From the NCBI RefSeq assembly GCF_010093815.1, contig NW_022985550.1:1501074-1565073 (forward strand): a stretch of 64,000 nt of DNA, given 5' to 3'. Positions 45,577 through 56,617 of the stretch are shown here, in pieces. Source of the stretch: Pseudovirgaria hyperparasitica. Lineage: Eukaryota > Ascomycota > Dothideomycetes > Acrospermales > Acrospermaceae. Position numbers and translations under genes: made by a program. The first letter of the stretch is position 1. Every line of letters starts with the position of its first letter. The notes beneath the pieces are model-generated. The model was not told the origin of the DNA and searched no databases. It saw nothing but the letters and a program-made list of their open reading frames with translations.

Positions 45577-47282
45577 CTACAATTCGCGAACCTTCACCCG
45601 TAGCCCGCCTCTCGGTTTTACCGTAAACATGCCATCCGGAACCGGCTCCCCTTGTCCTTGCGCAAGCTCGAACTCGAACCGAGCCAGGAGCGCTGCCAGC
45701 AGCGCTTTCAGCTCATACCTCGCAAATCCCTGACCGATACAGCTCCTCGGTCCATGGAGAAAGGTGTTGAAGGCGAGGGCCGGTGCACCGCCTTTCACCG
45801 AATCTTCCATCCATCTCTCCGGTCGGAAAAGGTCTGCATCGGGGCCCCATGTCGAGCTCGCTCGGTTGAGCGCCCAGATGGGGATGATGACGAGCACGCC
45901 GGTGGGGATGGGAATGTTGGCGATTGTGGTTGGGCGCAAGGTGACCCGTGTGGTGAGCGGAGCGGCGGGGTATAGACGGAGAAGCTCGGATAAGAATGCT
46001 TGGAGGTAGGAGGATGAATCCAGAATGTCGGCGGTCATGACGCTATCGGTGTGGAGCAACGGCTGGAGCTCATTGCGTAGGCGGATTTGGATATCTGGGT
46101 GGGTCGCGAGGATGTAAAGGGCCCACGAGAGAGTTGACGAGGTTGTTTCGTGGCTTTGCAGTGTATCAGTAGGATGTTTTAGTAGAGTGGGGAAGAACAG
46201 AGATTGGTATTACCCTGCAGCAAGAAACGTGAGCAGTTGATCCGTGAGAGTGTCGTCGGTAAAGTTCCCTGTGCGCGTCAAGATGGCGATGATATCATTT
46301 TGATGTCTTATTCCATCGTTCATTCCCTGCTGCTTCTCCGTGAGCAGGTCACTCGTAATCTCTCGCAGCCTAGAGGCTGCTTGCGATATGGTAACAGTTG
46401 CTCGGAGGGGTATCCATTTAGCCAGCCAGTACGGGAGAATCTCATTAGTCAGATAGTATAGCAGCATATCAATTGACTTGATATCAAACAGGGAAGAGTA
46501 TTGCTTGGCAAGTGCATTGTCAGAGTTCTCGAGAGTATTAAAATCTTTGCCGATGCATGCAGACCCGATGATATCAAGCGTCGCTCTCGATATGGGTGCT
46601 GTTACTTCCAATGAGCCGTCCTTGCGAGCCTCACGCGAAATTACATCGCCTAGTTGATGACCTTTGGCCCAGAAAATTGGAACGAGGTCTTTGATGTGAC
46701 GTCCTGAAAACGCTGGAGTAACGTTCTTCCGCTGTTTCTTGTGCTCGTCCCCTTCTACATTGACCAGACCGTTGCCGAGAATCTAACAAGATTTATTGGT
46801 GGAGAGCTTTCGAGAAGATTGACACCTAGACTGACCATGGATAAAAGCTTACGAGCCATACCGGGCTTCTCATAATGGTACGCATGGGTGCTCACAACGT
46901 CCATCATAGCCTCCGGAGTGGTAACGTGAATGGCGCTGCCGAGGTGCAAGTAGCCTTTGTAATGAATTACTCCTTGATTCGGAACTTGCTCAATCCATTT
47001 CCTAAACACTTGACCTGGAGGCAGGCCCTCTATTTCTTGGGAATGTCCGAGAAAGAAGTGGCTTGTTTGAGGTGCGGGAAGAGGCCTGAGGGGAGACGTG
47101 AAATAAGGAAGAACGAGTTTTGAAATAAGGAATGCATATGCGACAATGAGGAAAGTTTTGGTGACCAGATGAGAATTAGAGAAAAGGAAGAACTCGTACT
47201 GGCGGGCAAGGAGTAGTACGCTGACGGGCATCAGTGCCAGTCCCGTAACGATTATATCTCCTTTGATGGTTGCCATGCTCAT
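45577..47282 (-). CDS. Cytochrome P450 monooxygenase, membrane-bound
   Basis: Three exons (47282-46836, 46782-46214, 46153-45577) with introns of 53 and 60 bases give 530 residues. Two hydrophobic N-terminal segments (about residues 10-25 and 40-60) anchor it in the endoplasmic reticulum, followed by the proline-rich hinge SPLRPLPAPQ. All P450 landmarks are present: GLVNVEGDEHKKQRKNVTPAFS (helix C), the oxygen-binding I-helix AAGHETTSSTLSW (joined across intron 2), the ExxR motif in SELLRLYP, the PERF-type FRPERW, and the haem loop FLHGPRSCIGQG with the iron ligand Cys477. The first ATG of the frame is 47282, with another at 47276. The family resembles fungal P450s of fatty-acid/secondary-metabolism type, but the substrate is unknown. 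No biosynthetic backbone gene is nearby. Confidence 0.95.
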
Positions 47283-47911
47283 CCGTTGCAAGCATTTGTA
47301 CGTGATGCGATGAGTTGTACTCTACCTGCCTATATGTTCTCACACACTTATCATATATATGAGAGGAAGCTGGTCACATTCGGATCGCGTTGCGAGCGGG
47401 AGGCGGACCGTAAGCAATAAATCCATCCTTAGTCACGAGCCACGTATGCGTCATACTTATCGTTGGACGAGCTGATCCGAGTTGCATTTAGACTTGCACG
47501 AAATGCCTATGCCATAGTTAGACCTCAAGAGGCCATATGCATCGACTCATTGCAATACCTGTTAAATAAAAAGGTATGTCGGATCGAGATGTGCAGGATT
47601 AGACGTTCTGCTATCTACGCGTATATGACAGTAGCTTCATTCCCGCTGGGCTATTCAAAGCTGTCCTCAGGCCTTTAAGTTAGTTGTACCAGAGCAGTGC
47701 TTACTTTACTACTTATGGCTTCCAACATATAGGTGAAGAGGCAACAATACTTCAGGTGGAGCAAAATAATGCTATACATACACCTATTCACCAAGATATA
47801 TATCCAGACAGCTAAATAGAGTGCCTAGGTAGTACCTGTGTGCTCTCCTGCGCTTCGTAAAAAACATCCTACTCATCTCAGTAGATTTTACCTGTTACGA
47901 TTGTAGGCAAT
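47283..47911. other. Divergent promoter region of P450 and UCH genes
   Basis: 629 bases between two start codons. No other gene or repeat is seen. Confidence 0.55.
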
Positions 47912-48708
47912 ATGTCCTCGGCCACATTCATCGATGACACTGGAATGAAGACATATGTCCCGCTTGGTTCGTTCGTGCCTGGCTAGAAATTTACGTCCTC
48001 TGACATTTCCCAGAGAACAATCCAGATGTTATGACTCAACTGGCTCATCGCCTCGGAGCTTCGACGGCCCTGAGCTTCTACGATATCTACTCAATGGACG
48101 AAGATGTCCTCAATTTCATCCCAAGGCCCGCACATGCATTAATATTCATAGCCCACGCCGACGCCTTCTTCAAGACCCGCGATGAGGAGAATAATGGCAT
48201 GTCAGAATATGACGGATGTGGTGCCGATGAGCCAGTGTTATGGATTAAGCAAACCATCGGACATACCTGCGGGCTCATGGCTCTTCTACACAGCATGGCT
48301 AATGGAGGTGCCAGAGAGAGTATTGTGCCCGGCTCACTTGCAGATAGGCTCTTCAGGGCCGCTGTTCCTTTAAAGCCAAAAGAGCGTGCCAAGCTATTAT
48401 ATGACTCTGAAGAGCTCGAACTCATACATCAGGAATATGCTCAAAAGGGTGACTCGGCAGCCCCATCTGCGGCGGATCCAAACGAGCTGCATTTCATAAG
48501 TTTCGTCAAGGCGGATGATAATCATCTCTGGGAGCTAAATGGGGGTATGAAGGGGCCTGTTGATCGCGGAGAGTTGGGTCAGGATCTGGACGTGTTAAGT
48601 GAGAAGGCGTTGGATCTGGGACCGAAGGCGTTCTTAAGGGCGGCCAAGGAACATGGTATGAGCGATATCAGATTCAGTATCATTGCGATGGCGCCGACTC
48701 TGGAATGA
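47912..48708 (+). CDS. Ubiquitin carboxyl-terminal hydrolase, UCH (C12) family
   Basis: Two exons (47912-47966 and 48014-48708) with a 47-base intron (GTTCGT...CCCAG) give 249 residues, near the usual 225-250. The N-terminus after splicing reads YVPLENNPDVMTQLAHRLG, matching the family's PLESNPE start. The oxyanion Gln98 and nucleophile Cys104 lie in KQTIGHTCGLMALLH, and the general base His178 in LHFISFV. The crossover loop lies between. The third triad position, Asp in the usual ELDG, reads ELNG here (Asn194). The C-terminal LRFSI-like strand (DIRFSIIAMAP) is normal. The enzyme cleaves small adducts from ubiquitin and ubiquitin-fusion precursors in the cytosol. It ends 215 bases before the next gene on the same strand. 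Confidence 0.9.
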
Positions 48709-48923
48709 TTGGGCACGACGGACAGATGCTATTGTTGAGCGATGCTAGCGAGAATGAGTCTAATAATGAGAAAGCTTGTGGTGCCGTTGACTCGTTTGTC
48801 TCCACAAAAGTCTCGGGCAATTTTAGCGTGGATTTCATGAAAAGCAGTAATGCGCCAACATACATTCCACCTCAGATTTTCTCTATTCATCGCTACAAGC
48901 TCGATTGAGCTGCATGTAGCCAC

Positions 48924-51900
48924 ATGCAACATATAGCCCGGCAGGCATTACGTGCCACATCTAGAAGCCCTGCCAAACTCATCGCCGGCCGTCGTTATCC
49001 TCGCATTACAGTTCGGGCCTTTCACCGAACTTCTGTCGCGTCACACCCACGCACTCCACCTTCGCGACTCGCTTCCGACGATACAAACAATAGAAGAGAC
49101 ATTCACACTAGTCAAAATCATCAGGGTTACTCTCAAGTGGCACAGGATCTCGAACAGGCCACGAAGTCGGGTCGAAGCGATGGACTACCGCCCGTAGATT
49201 TCCCAGATTGGTTCCTCGACAAGAATGTAATACTATGCGAAGATAATCCTGTCCGAGCTGGGATCGAATCAGAGATATGGATACAGTCGGAAGAACCAAA
49301 ATCGGCGAGAGGCTATTCATTGACACCCTCGTGGCCGCTTATCAGAACCCTATGTCTATCAGCATGGAACAAGAGGCCAGACACGGAAATAACAGAGGAT
49401 GAATTTGATCGTAGCCTAGAATCCTTGTGTGCTGCGGACCCTGCGATTCTGGGGTTGTTGAAAGAAGCTGACTTCCCACGCGATGGGAAAATTCTCAATC
49501 CACTTTCGCGGTCAGAGGTCAAGAGAAAGCTTGCCGCAATCTTGAACGCTCCATTCCTCGATGCAAGATCACCCCGCACAAACATGAAGGCTAATGCTCT
49601 ACTTCGGACGACGGATCAGGACGATTTGATACCGCTTGTGAAAGAGATGGCGGGCGAGCTCAACGCAGATGTTGTGCACATCGATGCTCAGGACATAGCG
49701 GAGCTCTTAGGTGGCTATGTCAGTAGTAAATCACCCTCGAAAGAAATTCAAAATCTGGGCTTTGATACATACGCGGAACGTGGAGTGCTGATGCAAGAAT
49801 CTGAACAACGAGAGGAGGCCGAGGAGGAAGAAGATGAGCAAAGTGACGAAGACGACGAAGAACATGCTCCGCAGTCGACCAGAAACAATTCCATATCCTC
49901 TGTCCTGAAATCTCAACTATTTCCACTATCTCGTATAGCTGGGATGAGTGCCGTCGTTGTCGACGGGGTCACAGGCAAAAGAATCAGTCTAGGGAGTAAT
50001 CAGCCCAGCCGTGGGAATAACTATGACCCAGAAGACCGAATTGACCGTCTCAAAATAAAGACATGGCTATCCAACTTACTTAGGCTTCCACAGTTCAAAA
50101 GATCGTCTCGAAATGGCGCTGCCAACACTCGCTTGGTAGAATCAGCACCCTCAGATCACGCAACTTCAAGGTCCTCAAACCAACCTTCGACAGATACTGG
50201 GGCTTTCGAGCAGAACACTAGGCTTGTCAAGGCTGCTTTCAGGGGCGTTGAAGGGCCGGAAAGTTCTGGGCACACGTTTATTGCTGACATCTCCGCCCTG
50301 GGAGATCCCGGTAAAGAGGGTGACCGCAAAATCGAGATTCGTGTTTCTGGACGATCTAGGCCTGGACCACCGACACAGGAGACTCCAAAAACCATCGTCG
50401 TGGTACGTGACCTAAAAGAAGTGGCTGATGTCAAGGTTGGCGACTTGATACTTGGAGAATTGCAAAAGATAATACAAGACCGCCGAGCTAACGGCGAGAC
50501 TATCATGCTTCTTGGCACATCGACGAAGCTTCCTGCGTCTCGCCTGCCGTTAGGTTTCATTGGACAAGAGCCTGCACCATTGTACAACGTAATTGATGTG
50601 CAATCTCTGGACCTCCGGGGGCCGGGCTCAGAAGCGCTCGAGTTTACGTTGAAATTTCTTGATTTGATGGAACCAGACACATGGCCACAGGTTGTCGAAC
50701 AAAGGACAATGGAGATAAATGCACGCCACATCTTAGACATGCTTCGCCTGTCGGATATTGACTCCATCGTTGCGGCGGAACCCGCGAGGGAACTTTCTGC
50801 CATACTCCCATCCCACCGGCAGATCTTATCCCCCGAAATGGTCTTTGAAATCATCCTCACCACGATTGGCACTAGGATTACGAGGGAGCTTACACCACAA
50901 TTATCATCACTTAGTGAGCCAATATCAGATGACCACTCCCGGGCGTTTTCCTGTCTTCGAGACGCGGTGGCTCTACTTTCTGGTATCAAGCTCACACGAG
51001 ACCAAAGAGCCCCCTCGAACTCCAGCAGTCAGCATGTTTTATCATTTGCAGCAAAGTTTGGAGGTGCGTCCAAAGCACAACCAATGATGACATGGGGTCG
51101 TCCAGCAGCTGCGCGTGACAACTCCCACGAGAAGCGCTTGAAAGGAGGGATCATCAACCCTGACGATATTCACACTACGTTTCAAGACGTCCATGTTTCG
51201 CCTGACACTATCGACACATTGAAAATGCTAACTGGACTATCTCTGCTTCGTCCAGAGGCTTTCACTTATGGAGTTCTAGCACGAAGCAAAATACCTGGTC
51301 TTCTGCTTTACGGCCCTCCTGGGACTGGTAAAACGTTACTGGCCAAAGCTGTGGCGAAAGACACACGTGCTACAGTTCTGGAAGTAAGCGGTGCTGACCT
51401 CAACGACAAATACGTAGGCGAGGGAGAGAAGAACGTGAAGGCTGTATTCTCTCTTGCAAGGAAGTTGGCCTCAAGACAAGGTGGCTGTGTGATTTTTATT
51501 GATGAAGCCGACGCCATTCTTAGTTCCCGCTCCTCAGAGACATCATCTCGAGGTCATCGAGAAACTATCAACCAGTTCTTGAAGGAATGGGATGGCATGA
51601 ATGAGCAAGGAGTATTCATCATGGTCGCCACGAATCGACCTTTCGACCTGGATGACGCCGTGCTGCGGCGACTACCCCGACGTATCCTTGTTGACCTACC
51701 TGTTAAAGATGATCGGAAGAAAATCTTGCAGATTCATCTCAGAGACGAATCTCTAGATGAATCCATTTCACTAACGGCGCTGGCAGAGGAAACAAGACTC
51801 TTTTCAGGGTCAGATCTTAAGAACCTATGTGTGTCAGCTGCTCTGGCTTGTGTCAAAGAAGAGTACGAGTCCGACCTGGCCAAAGATGTAACGTCTACAT

Positions 51901-52319
51901 TCCCGGCGGCAGCAAATATATCTTCGGAAGTTTCTAAAGGACATAATTCTGATGTTGGGCTGGACGAGTCCCACAATACTTCGGGGTCTAGGAAAGCCTC
52001 TACTGCCGAAGGACCAGAGTCGATGACCCACAAAGATACAGAAGCAACACCATTCTCGGGGTCTTTCAACACAGCAAGTGAGAGCAACGCACCACTGAAG
52101 CGTCGCGTTCTCCACAGGCGCCATTTCGATAAAGCTCTACAGGAGATAGGCTCTAGTGTCAGCGAAGATATGGGAAGCTTAGCAGCGATCCGCAAATTTG
52201 ACGAGCGATTTGGCGACAAGATGGCGCGGGGAAAGAAAAAATCACGTTGGGGCTTTGGACAGGTAGACGCCGAGAGCGAAGCTGCGGCTAGTGAGCGAGC
52301 GGCGCGAGTCCGCTCGTAA
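48924..52319 (+). CDS. Mitochondrial AAA ATPase of the Msp1/spastin-like clade, long N-terminal extension
   Basis: One exon, 1131 residues from ATG 48924. The first ~50 residues (MQHIARQALRATSRSPAKL..., RITVRAFHRTSVAS) are Arg/Ser-rich with no acidic residue, a clear mitochondrial presequence. A long region without a named domain follows, including an acidic run at about 294-312. The single AAA module starts at about residue 770: Walker A GPPGTGKT at 797-804, the pore-loop segment KYVGEGEKNVKAVF, Walker B CVIFIDEADAIL, sensor 1 VATNRPFDLDDAVLRR, and the double arginine LRRLPRR, which with the C-terminal helix places it in the meiotic clade with Msp1/ATAD1, katanin and spastin. Related large proteins occur across filamentous fungi. 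The job in mitochondria is not known to me; extraction or unfolding of proteins is an inference from the clade. Confidence 0.88.
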   Translation: MQHIARQALRATSRSPAKLIAGRRYPRITVRAFHRTSVASHPRTPPSRLASDDTNNRRDIHTSQNHQGYSQVAQDLEQATKSGRSDGLPPVDFPDWFLDKNVILCEDNPVRAGIESEIWIQSEEPKSARGYSLTPSWPLIRTLCLSAWNKRPDTEITEDEFDRSLESLCAADPAILGLLKEADFPRDGKILNPLSRSEVKRKLAAILNAPFLDARSPRTNMKANALLRTTDQDDLIPLVKEMAGELNADVVHIDAQDIAELLGGYVSSKSPSKEIQNLGFDTYAERGVLMQESEQREEAEEEEDEQSDEDDEEHAPQSTRNNSISSVLKSQLFPLSRIAGMSAVVVDGVTGKRISLGSNQPSRGNNYDPEDRIDRLKIKTWLSNLLRLPQFKRSSRNGAANTRLVESAPSDHATSRSSNQPSTDTGAFEQNTRLVKAAFRGVEGPESSGHTFIADISALGDPGKEGDRKIEIRVSGRSRPGPPTQETPKTIVVVRDLKEVADVKVGDLILGELQKIIQDRRANGETIMLLGTSTKLPASRLPLGFIGQEPAPLYNVIDVQSLDLRGPGSEALEFTLKFLDLMEPDTWPQVVEQRTMEINARHILDMLRLSDIDSIVAAEPARELSAILPSHRQILSPEMVFEIILTTIGTRITRELTPQLSSLSEPISDDHSRAFSCLRDAVALLSGIKLTRDQRAPSNSSSQHVLSFAAKFGGASKAQPMMTWGRPAAARDNSHEKRLKGGIINPDDIHTTFQDVHVSPDTIDTLKMLTGLSLLRPEAFTYGVLARSKIPGLLLYGPPGTGKTLLAKAVAKDTRATVLEVSGADLNDKYVGEGEKNVKAVFSLARKLASRQGGCVIFIDEADAILSSRSSETSSRGHRETINQFLKEWDGMNEQGVFIMVATNRPFDLDDAVLRRLPRRILVDLPVKDDRKKILQIHLRDESLDESISLTALAEETRLFSGSDLKNLCVSAALACVKEEYESDLAKDVTSTFPAAANISSEVSKGHNSDVGLDESHNTSGSRKASTAEGPESMTHKDTEATPFSGSFNTASESNAPLKRRVLHRRHFDKALQEIGSSVSEDMGSLAAIRKFDERFGDKMARGKKKSRWGFGQVDAESEAAASERAARVRS

Positions 52320-53838
52320 GGAGACCCTGTGTGTATCAATAGATGCATGTATAGTATGTACATAGATGTCTGGGTGTATGTGTAAGGTATATGGCGGTTG
52401 CATTGCACGGGACTATATGGGATGATTGCTGCGTAAGAATTCTTGGTGTGTCACAGGCTCATTCGGGAGCTTGCGGCACGTCTTTGCATAATGTTCCTGA
52501 CCTCCTTTGCTGTGACTCGCGACCAGCTAGACGTGATTTCCAACTTGTGAGGTGAACATCATTACCCATATTGTCCTACCCTAGGTTCGGACGGTGTAGA
52601 GAGCAGGTAGTGAGAGCATGCGTTCCAAAGTAGGTTCGGACAAAGGGTAGAAGTAGTGCGTAAATATGGGAATAACGAGATGGTATTCGTTGTCCGAGGC
52701 TGCGACGTCCGAGTAGATACTGGTCTGTATGTGTCTGCTGTGGTGTCGTCGCTTGACTGTGGCCTCCTTGTTGTCCTTATTCTTATCTTCCGTAGATGAC
52801 TTGTTATATGAGGCGACTCCACATTGAGTGCCGGCCCGTATGACAGTGACTTCGTATGGATGATGTAGTGCAATAGATATACATGCACTTATGCCAGACT
52901 GGATGAACGGGTATCTTGCCCAGACCGTACCTACTGTGATACGTAGTCCCACCTCCTTGAATCATATGTATATTAATGCCCCAGGTTATGCGTTGACATG
53001 ATGTCTCTTTCTTGTTTCAAGTCCTGTACTAATCTTTCTATGTTGAGTGTTATGAAGCCAATTTGCTGAGATGTAGCCACGCAGGCTCCGGCGCTTGTCG
53101 AAGCTTGCGGCATCAAAGTTTATCAGATCAATGGGAACGCAGTACTTTCCTCGAATCCGAACAAGTGGCCTCTTCCAAGCATTCAGAATCCATCCAGTTG
53201 CCAATTGCCTCGAGTATGATAGACCAGCTGTATATCAAGAGTTCTCTAGCTCAGGGCGAGGATTTTCAGATACTTGATATTTGGAGGCGCTTGTTTTGAG
53301 CCACCTTGTGATCGTAACTGCTATGCATTTTGGAAGGGCTCTTGTGCGAGCTCACGCTTTGATGGTGTAGACATGATGTATGTGTGTCTGAAGCATAGTG
53401 TGCGTCCAAAGGCGACGTTTGACAGGTTTCGTGTTTAGGATGACTGAAGAGCTGGGTGGGAGATCTTGTCAGGGGCAGTGTACAACGGAGGTAGTATAAC
53501 CAAGTTTTCCCGGCCGAGGAGTTACTTTGTCAAAATTCCATTTAGTTTGCTCTGCTTGTTTGGGACTACGCACACAACTTTTTAGCACCATCGTCTCTAG
53601 CTTTCTTATTCAAGAATTCTTCAGGGACAAACTGTTTACAAGCTCTAAGGACTGATTTTGGCTACCAAAAGTGTATTTCCAGTCTTACGCTCGAAGCAGC
53701 TTGATCATCAATTCCGTTCGTCAAGTTATTGTTTACTGTTAGCGACACTTGCTAACGTCACTAGCCTGTCACTGCTCAGACAAGTGGTTAAGAGCTCCTT
53801 TCCATCATCATTTCCCTTTCTCCTCGAGTCAATTCGAC
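52320..53838. other. Spacer between AAA ATPase and KEN-box protein genes
   Basis: 1.52 kb between two plus-strand genes. Small frames on both strands (52562-52952, 52986-53299) have no recognisable content. The last 300 bases are pyrimidine-rich leader of the next gene. Confidence 0.5.
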
Positions 53839-54903
53839 ATGGTATCTCGACGTCAGTCCGCCGCTTCAAAGCGTTCCAAACGCACACGCACACCCCTGAC
53901 ACCTCCAATTCCAACCCTCGCATCAACTCGGGCAAGACGTACAACTCGCCAGCCCATTCGATATGGCATCGACGATTATGTTACAATCACACGGGTACCT
54001 CGTCCACAGGCCTCCCGCTTGAACCCAAATGCGGTCACAACACAGCCCTCTCAGACCATTGCTCCAACTACAGCACAGAGCGCTCGCCCCTCGCAGATCG
54101 CCCACATCACTGCACTACCTACAGTACAGAATTCTCAGCCCAGTATGCCTGGTCTGAACAAAATAGCTACCATAGCTTCTGCTGCTAGTGTCGAGGGTGC
54201 CAAGGTCACGAAGGAAAAGACAAAGTCCACAGAACCAGATAAAACAGCTGATTCGGACATGCCAACGCTCAATGAAAGCGGCAAAACAGCTTCCGCTCCA
54301 CCAGAATCTCCTCACAAGGCAAGCACAGAAATGAGCGCCTCACAGAACCGGGCTTCTTCGCTTGGTCCGAATGGAGATAACGCCGTCGCTTCGACTGCCC
54401 AGGGCTCCTCGAATATGCAGTACTCTGATGACTCTGTCGCTGCTCATGCCAGTGGTATAATGATTGCACCTCAGTCCGATGATGTAGATGATGCTGCCTT
54501 GAATCAGCCAGTCGTCCCAAACATGCACCAGGCCCCTGATTCTTCAATGGTCATCGACCCTGATGCAGCAAACGCTCCTGCCACAACAGGCAATTCCGCT
54601 GCTATCGACAGCCATGCAGCCATCAATATCGCCATCAATGCCCTCGCCATTGTCAACAACAGCAGCGCTCCTTCCACCACCGACTATGGTGCAGAGCATA
54701 CAGAACAACACTCCTATGATGAGGAGGAAGATGACACTGATGTCGAGGAGGATACGCAGGATACATATGCAGTGGCAGCATATGTCAGAATGGCAGATGC
54801 AGCAGCAGATGGCAGCCTTTCGGAGGCGGATGACGACTGGCTCTCGTACTCGGAGTCGGAGCTTTCCGACAAGGAAAACATTCCGCCTCCTGGCGCTTTC
54901 TGA
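53839..54903 (+). CDS. Disordered acidic protein with N-terminal basic patch and C-terminal KEN box
   Basis: One exon, 354 residues. I choose ATG 53839 (MVSRRQSAASKRSKRTR) over the upstream in-frame start because the protein-like composition begins there and the leader before it is pyrimidine-rich. I recognise no folded domain. What can be seen: a Lys/Arg-rich N-terminus that could be a nuclear signal (SKRSKRTR); proline-directed sites (RTPLTPP); a short conserved-looking piece (RQPIRYGIDDYVTITRVPR); a long Ser/Thr/Ala/Asn-rich region; an acidic run (YDEEEDDTDVEEDTQD); and the end SDKENIPPPGAF with a KEN motif of the kind recognised by the anaphase-promoting complex. A nuclear, cell-cycle-regulated role is possible but only an inference. 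Confidence 0.7.
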   Translation: MVSRRQSAASKRSKRTRTPLTPPIPTLASTRARRTTRQPIRYGIDDYVTITRVPRPQASRLNPNAVTTQPSQTIAPTTAQSARPSQIAHITALPTVQNSQPSMPGLNKIATIASAASVEGAKVTKEKTKSTEPDKTADSDMPTLNESGKTASAPPESPHKASTEMSASQNRASSLGPNGDNAVASTAQGSSNMQYSDDSVAAHASGIMIAPQSDDVDDAALNQPVVPNMHQAPDSSMVIDPDAANAPATTGNSAAIDSHAAINIAINALAIVNNSSAPSTTDYGAEHTEQHSYDEEEDDTDVEEDTQDTYAVAAYVRMADAAADGSLSEADDDWLSYSESELSDKENIPPPGAF

Positions 54904-56617
54904 TCGCCTCGTGGACTGTGGAGAAACGTGGGAATGCTTTAAGGTGTGTAGATGTGTGGCTCTGTTGAGTAGCGGGGTTTAGGTATAGACGTGGTCAATG
55001 AAATTACCATTAAAATGTGTCCCTTTGAGCTTCTAAGTCCTGCTTTTCGTGATAAGGAGTGGAAACGTCGTAGAGTCTATGACAGAAGACGACACTCTTT
55101 GCTCTCTGATATAGATGTCGACTGTCGGGTATCGAGACTGCTGATTATGGCAGTGCTCAGTAGGCCTAAAAACTCACGCCAGGACAGGTAATGGACGTAA
55201 GTGCTATTGTCTTCCTTTGAAAATGGCCTATGTAGTATCTCGACTGGAGCCAGGCAACATAAGAATGTAAAGGGCTTCTGCTGACTAACGTGTAGAAGGT
55301 ATGGATGGTGTAGAAATGCAATCTCCCAGTATGAGTCGCTATGTCAAGAAGCATCATTGAGCACGTTTTCAGATATTTAGTACAAAGATAAACTACGCTC
55401 ATTTCTTTCATGAGAATCAGGTATATGTCTCCTATATACCGTTACCACAGTCCACTGGCTTATGTTGAGGTTCCTAGTCTACTGTAAGACAGAGGCTCGC
55501 GCGACTGGGTACCATGACAGTGGGCTGGATCATAAGAGCACAGGCTTATTTCCCTTGAATGGCCCGCAGCGTGTGGTGTCATTGATTTTTTCATTCAGTA
55601 CTATAAGATGGAGATATAATATCAGAGAAGGGTTTTAAAAGAGTTTCCGTAGATGTATGAGCCAGTGTGATTTTCATAGAGGAGGCTGCTGGTGGGTCTT
55701 TCGCTCCTCCTTATGAGTAGTAGTCAAAATAGGCTGCCACACACGAGCAGCCCCGTAGCCAGGTGCATTTGAACAGGCCTGACATTTGTTTTCGTGAGAC
55801 ATTCGCATAGTCTTCATTGGCAACGAGTTTCAGAGTTCAGATAATCAAGCCGATTCCTACGTGCACAGATGGAGAACCATGCTGGGAGTCATCACTAGTT
55901 CAAGATATCACACCATAAGCACCACAGGCTATGAGCGCAAATGGAGCCAATTTCGTGCAGCTTGACCGGTGTGGAGAGATGCCTAGTCTTGTATGAATGG
56001 TCCACTCTCAGTGTGCCCACGTAATGATGGGAGCTTGTTCAGTGACATGACTGGACAATGCCCCTGTTGCACCCTCATCCTAAATCATGGATTCTCTTGT
56101 CCATCCCAGCTTTTGCTAGCACGAGGACTCATCCATGCGTATGAGCGGGCGTCAAGGGTCGCGCCGCTCGTCTCGTGCCTGTCATCCATTGCGGCACAGC
56201 AAATGTTGGGTACTCTTATCAGGCGCATGCTCTCGTGGGATAGCCACCCTCATCAGCTTAGTACTACCCTCACGACGGCACACGATTTCAAACCTTTGGC
56301 TGATACTGTGTCACTCTCTTGACGAATCTCACGCACACGAAGGGGCTGGACAGATATTTCACTAGATCCTCTCTTGGACTCTCGGTGTGTCCACCACCTC
56401 ATATATGCACAGTCAATTCTCAGTCCCTACCTCAGCCACAGCTCTTGCCAGATAGTTTCGTAGCGAAAAGTAGGAGTTTGTCGCGAACGTTGTGAGAGGT
56501 TAGGAGAATTACGAGCTTGGAGCAAGGTATTGTTGCATATGATGCAGAGGTGCTGCCTACTATGGGATGCTACCACCAAAGCTAATACAAAGTGTCGATC
56601 CCAGGTTCTAACGACCT
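54904..56617. other. Gene-poor spacer, left part
   Basis: 1.7 kb without a frame I can support on either strand. The first 150 bases are the 3' flank of the preceding gene. Confidence 0.5.

Noticed and set aside
31005-47282. A secondary-metabolite gene cluster (CoA-transferase, GH2, BBE oxidase, P450)
   Set aside because: No polyketide synthase, NRPS, terpene cyclase or pathway regulator is present, the genes are widely spaced, and a scaffold-type ankyrin gene lies between them.
53095-53277. 60-codon plus-strand frame in the spacer after the AAA ATPase
   Set aside because: Reads plausibly but has an antisense frame of the same quality, no splice links and no recognised family.
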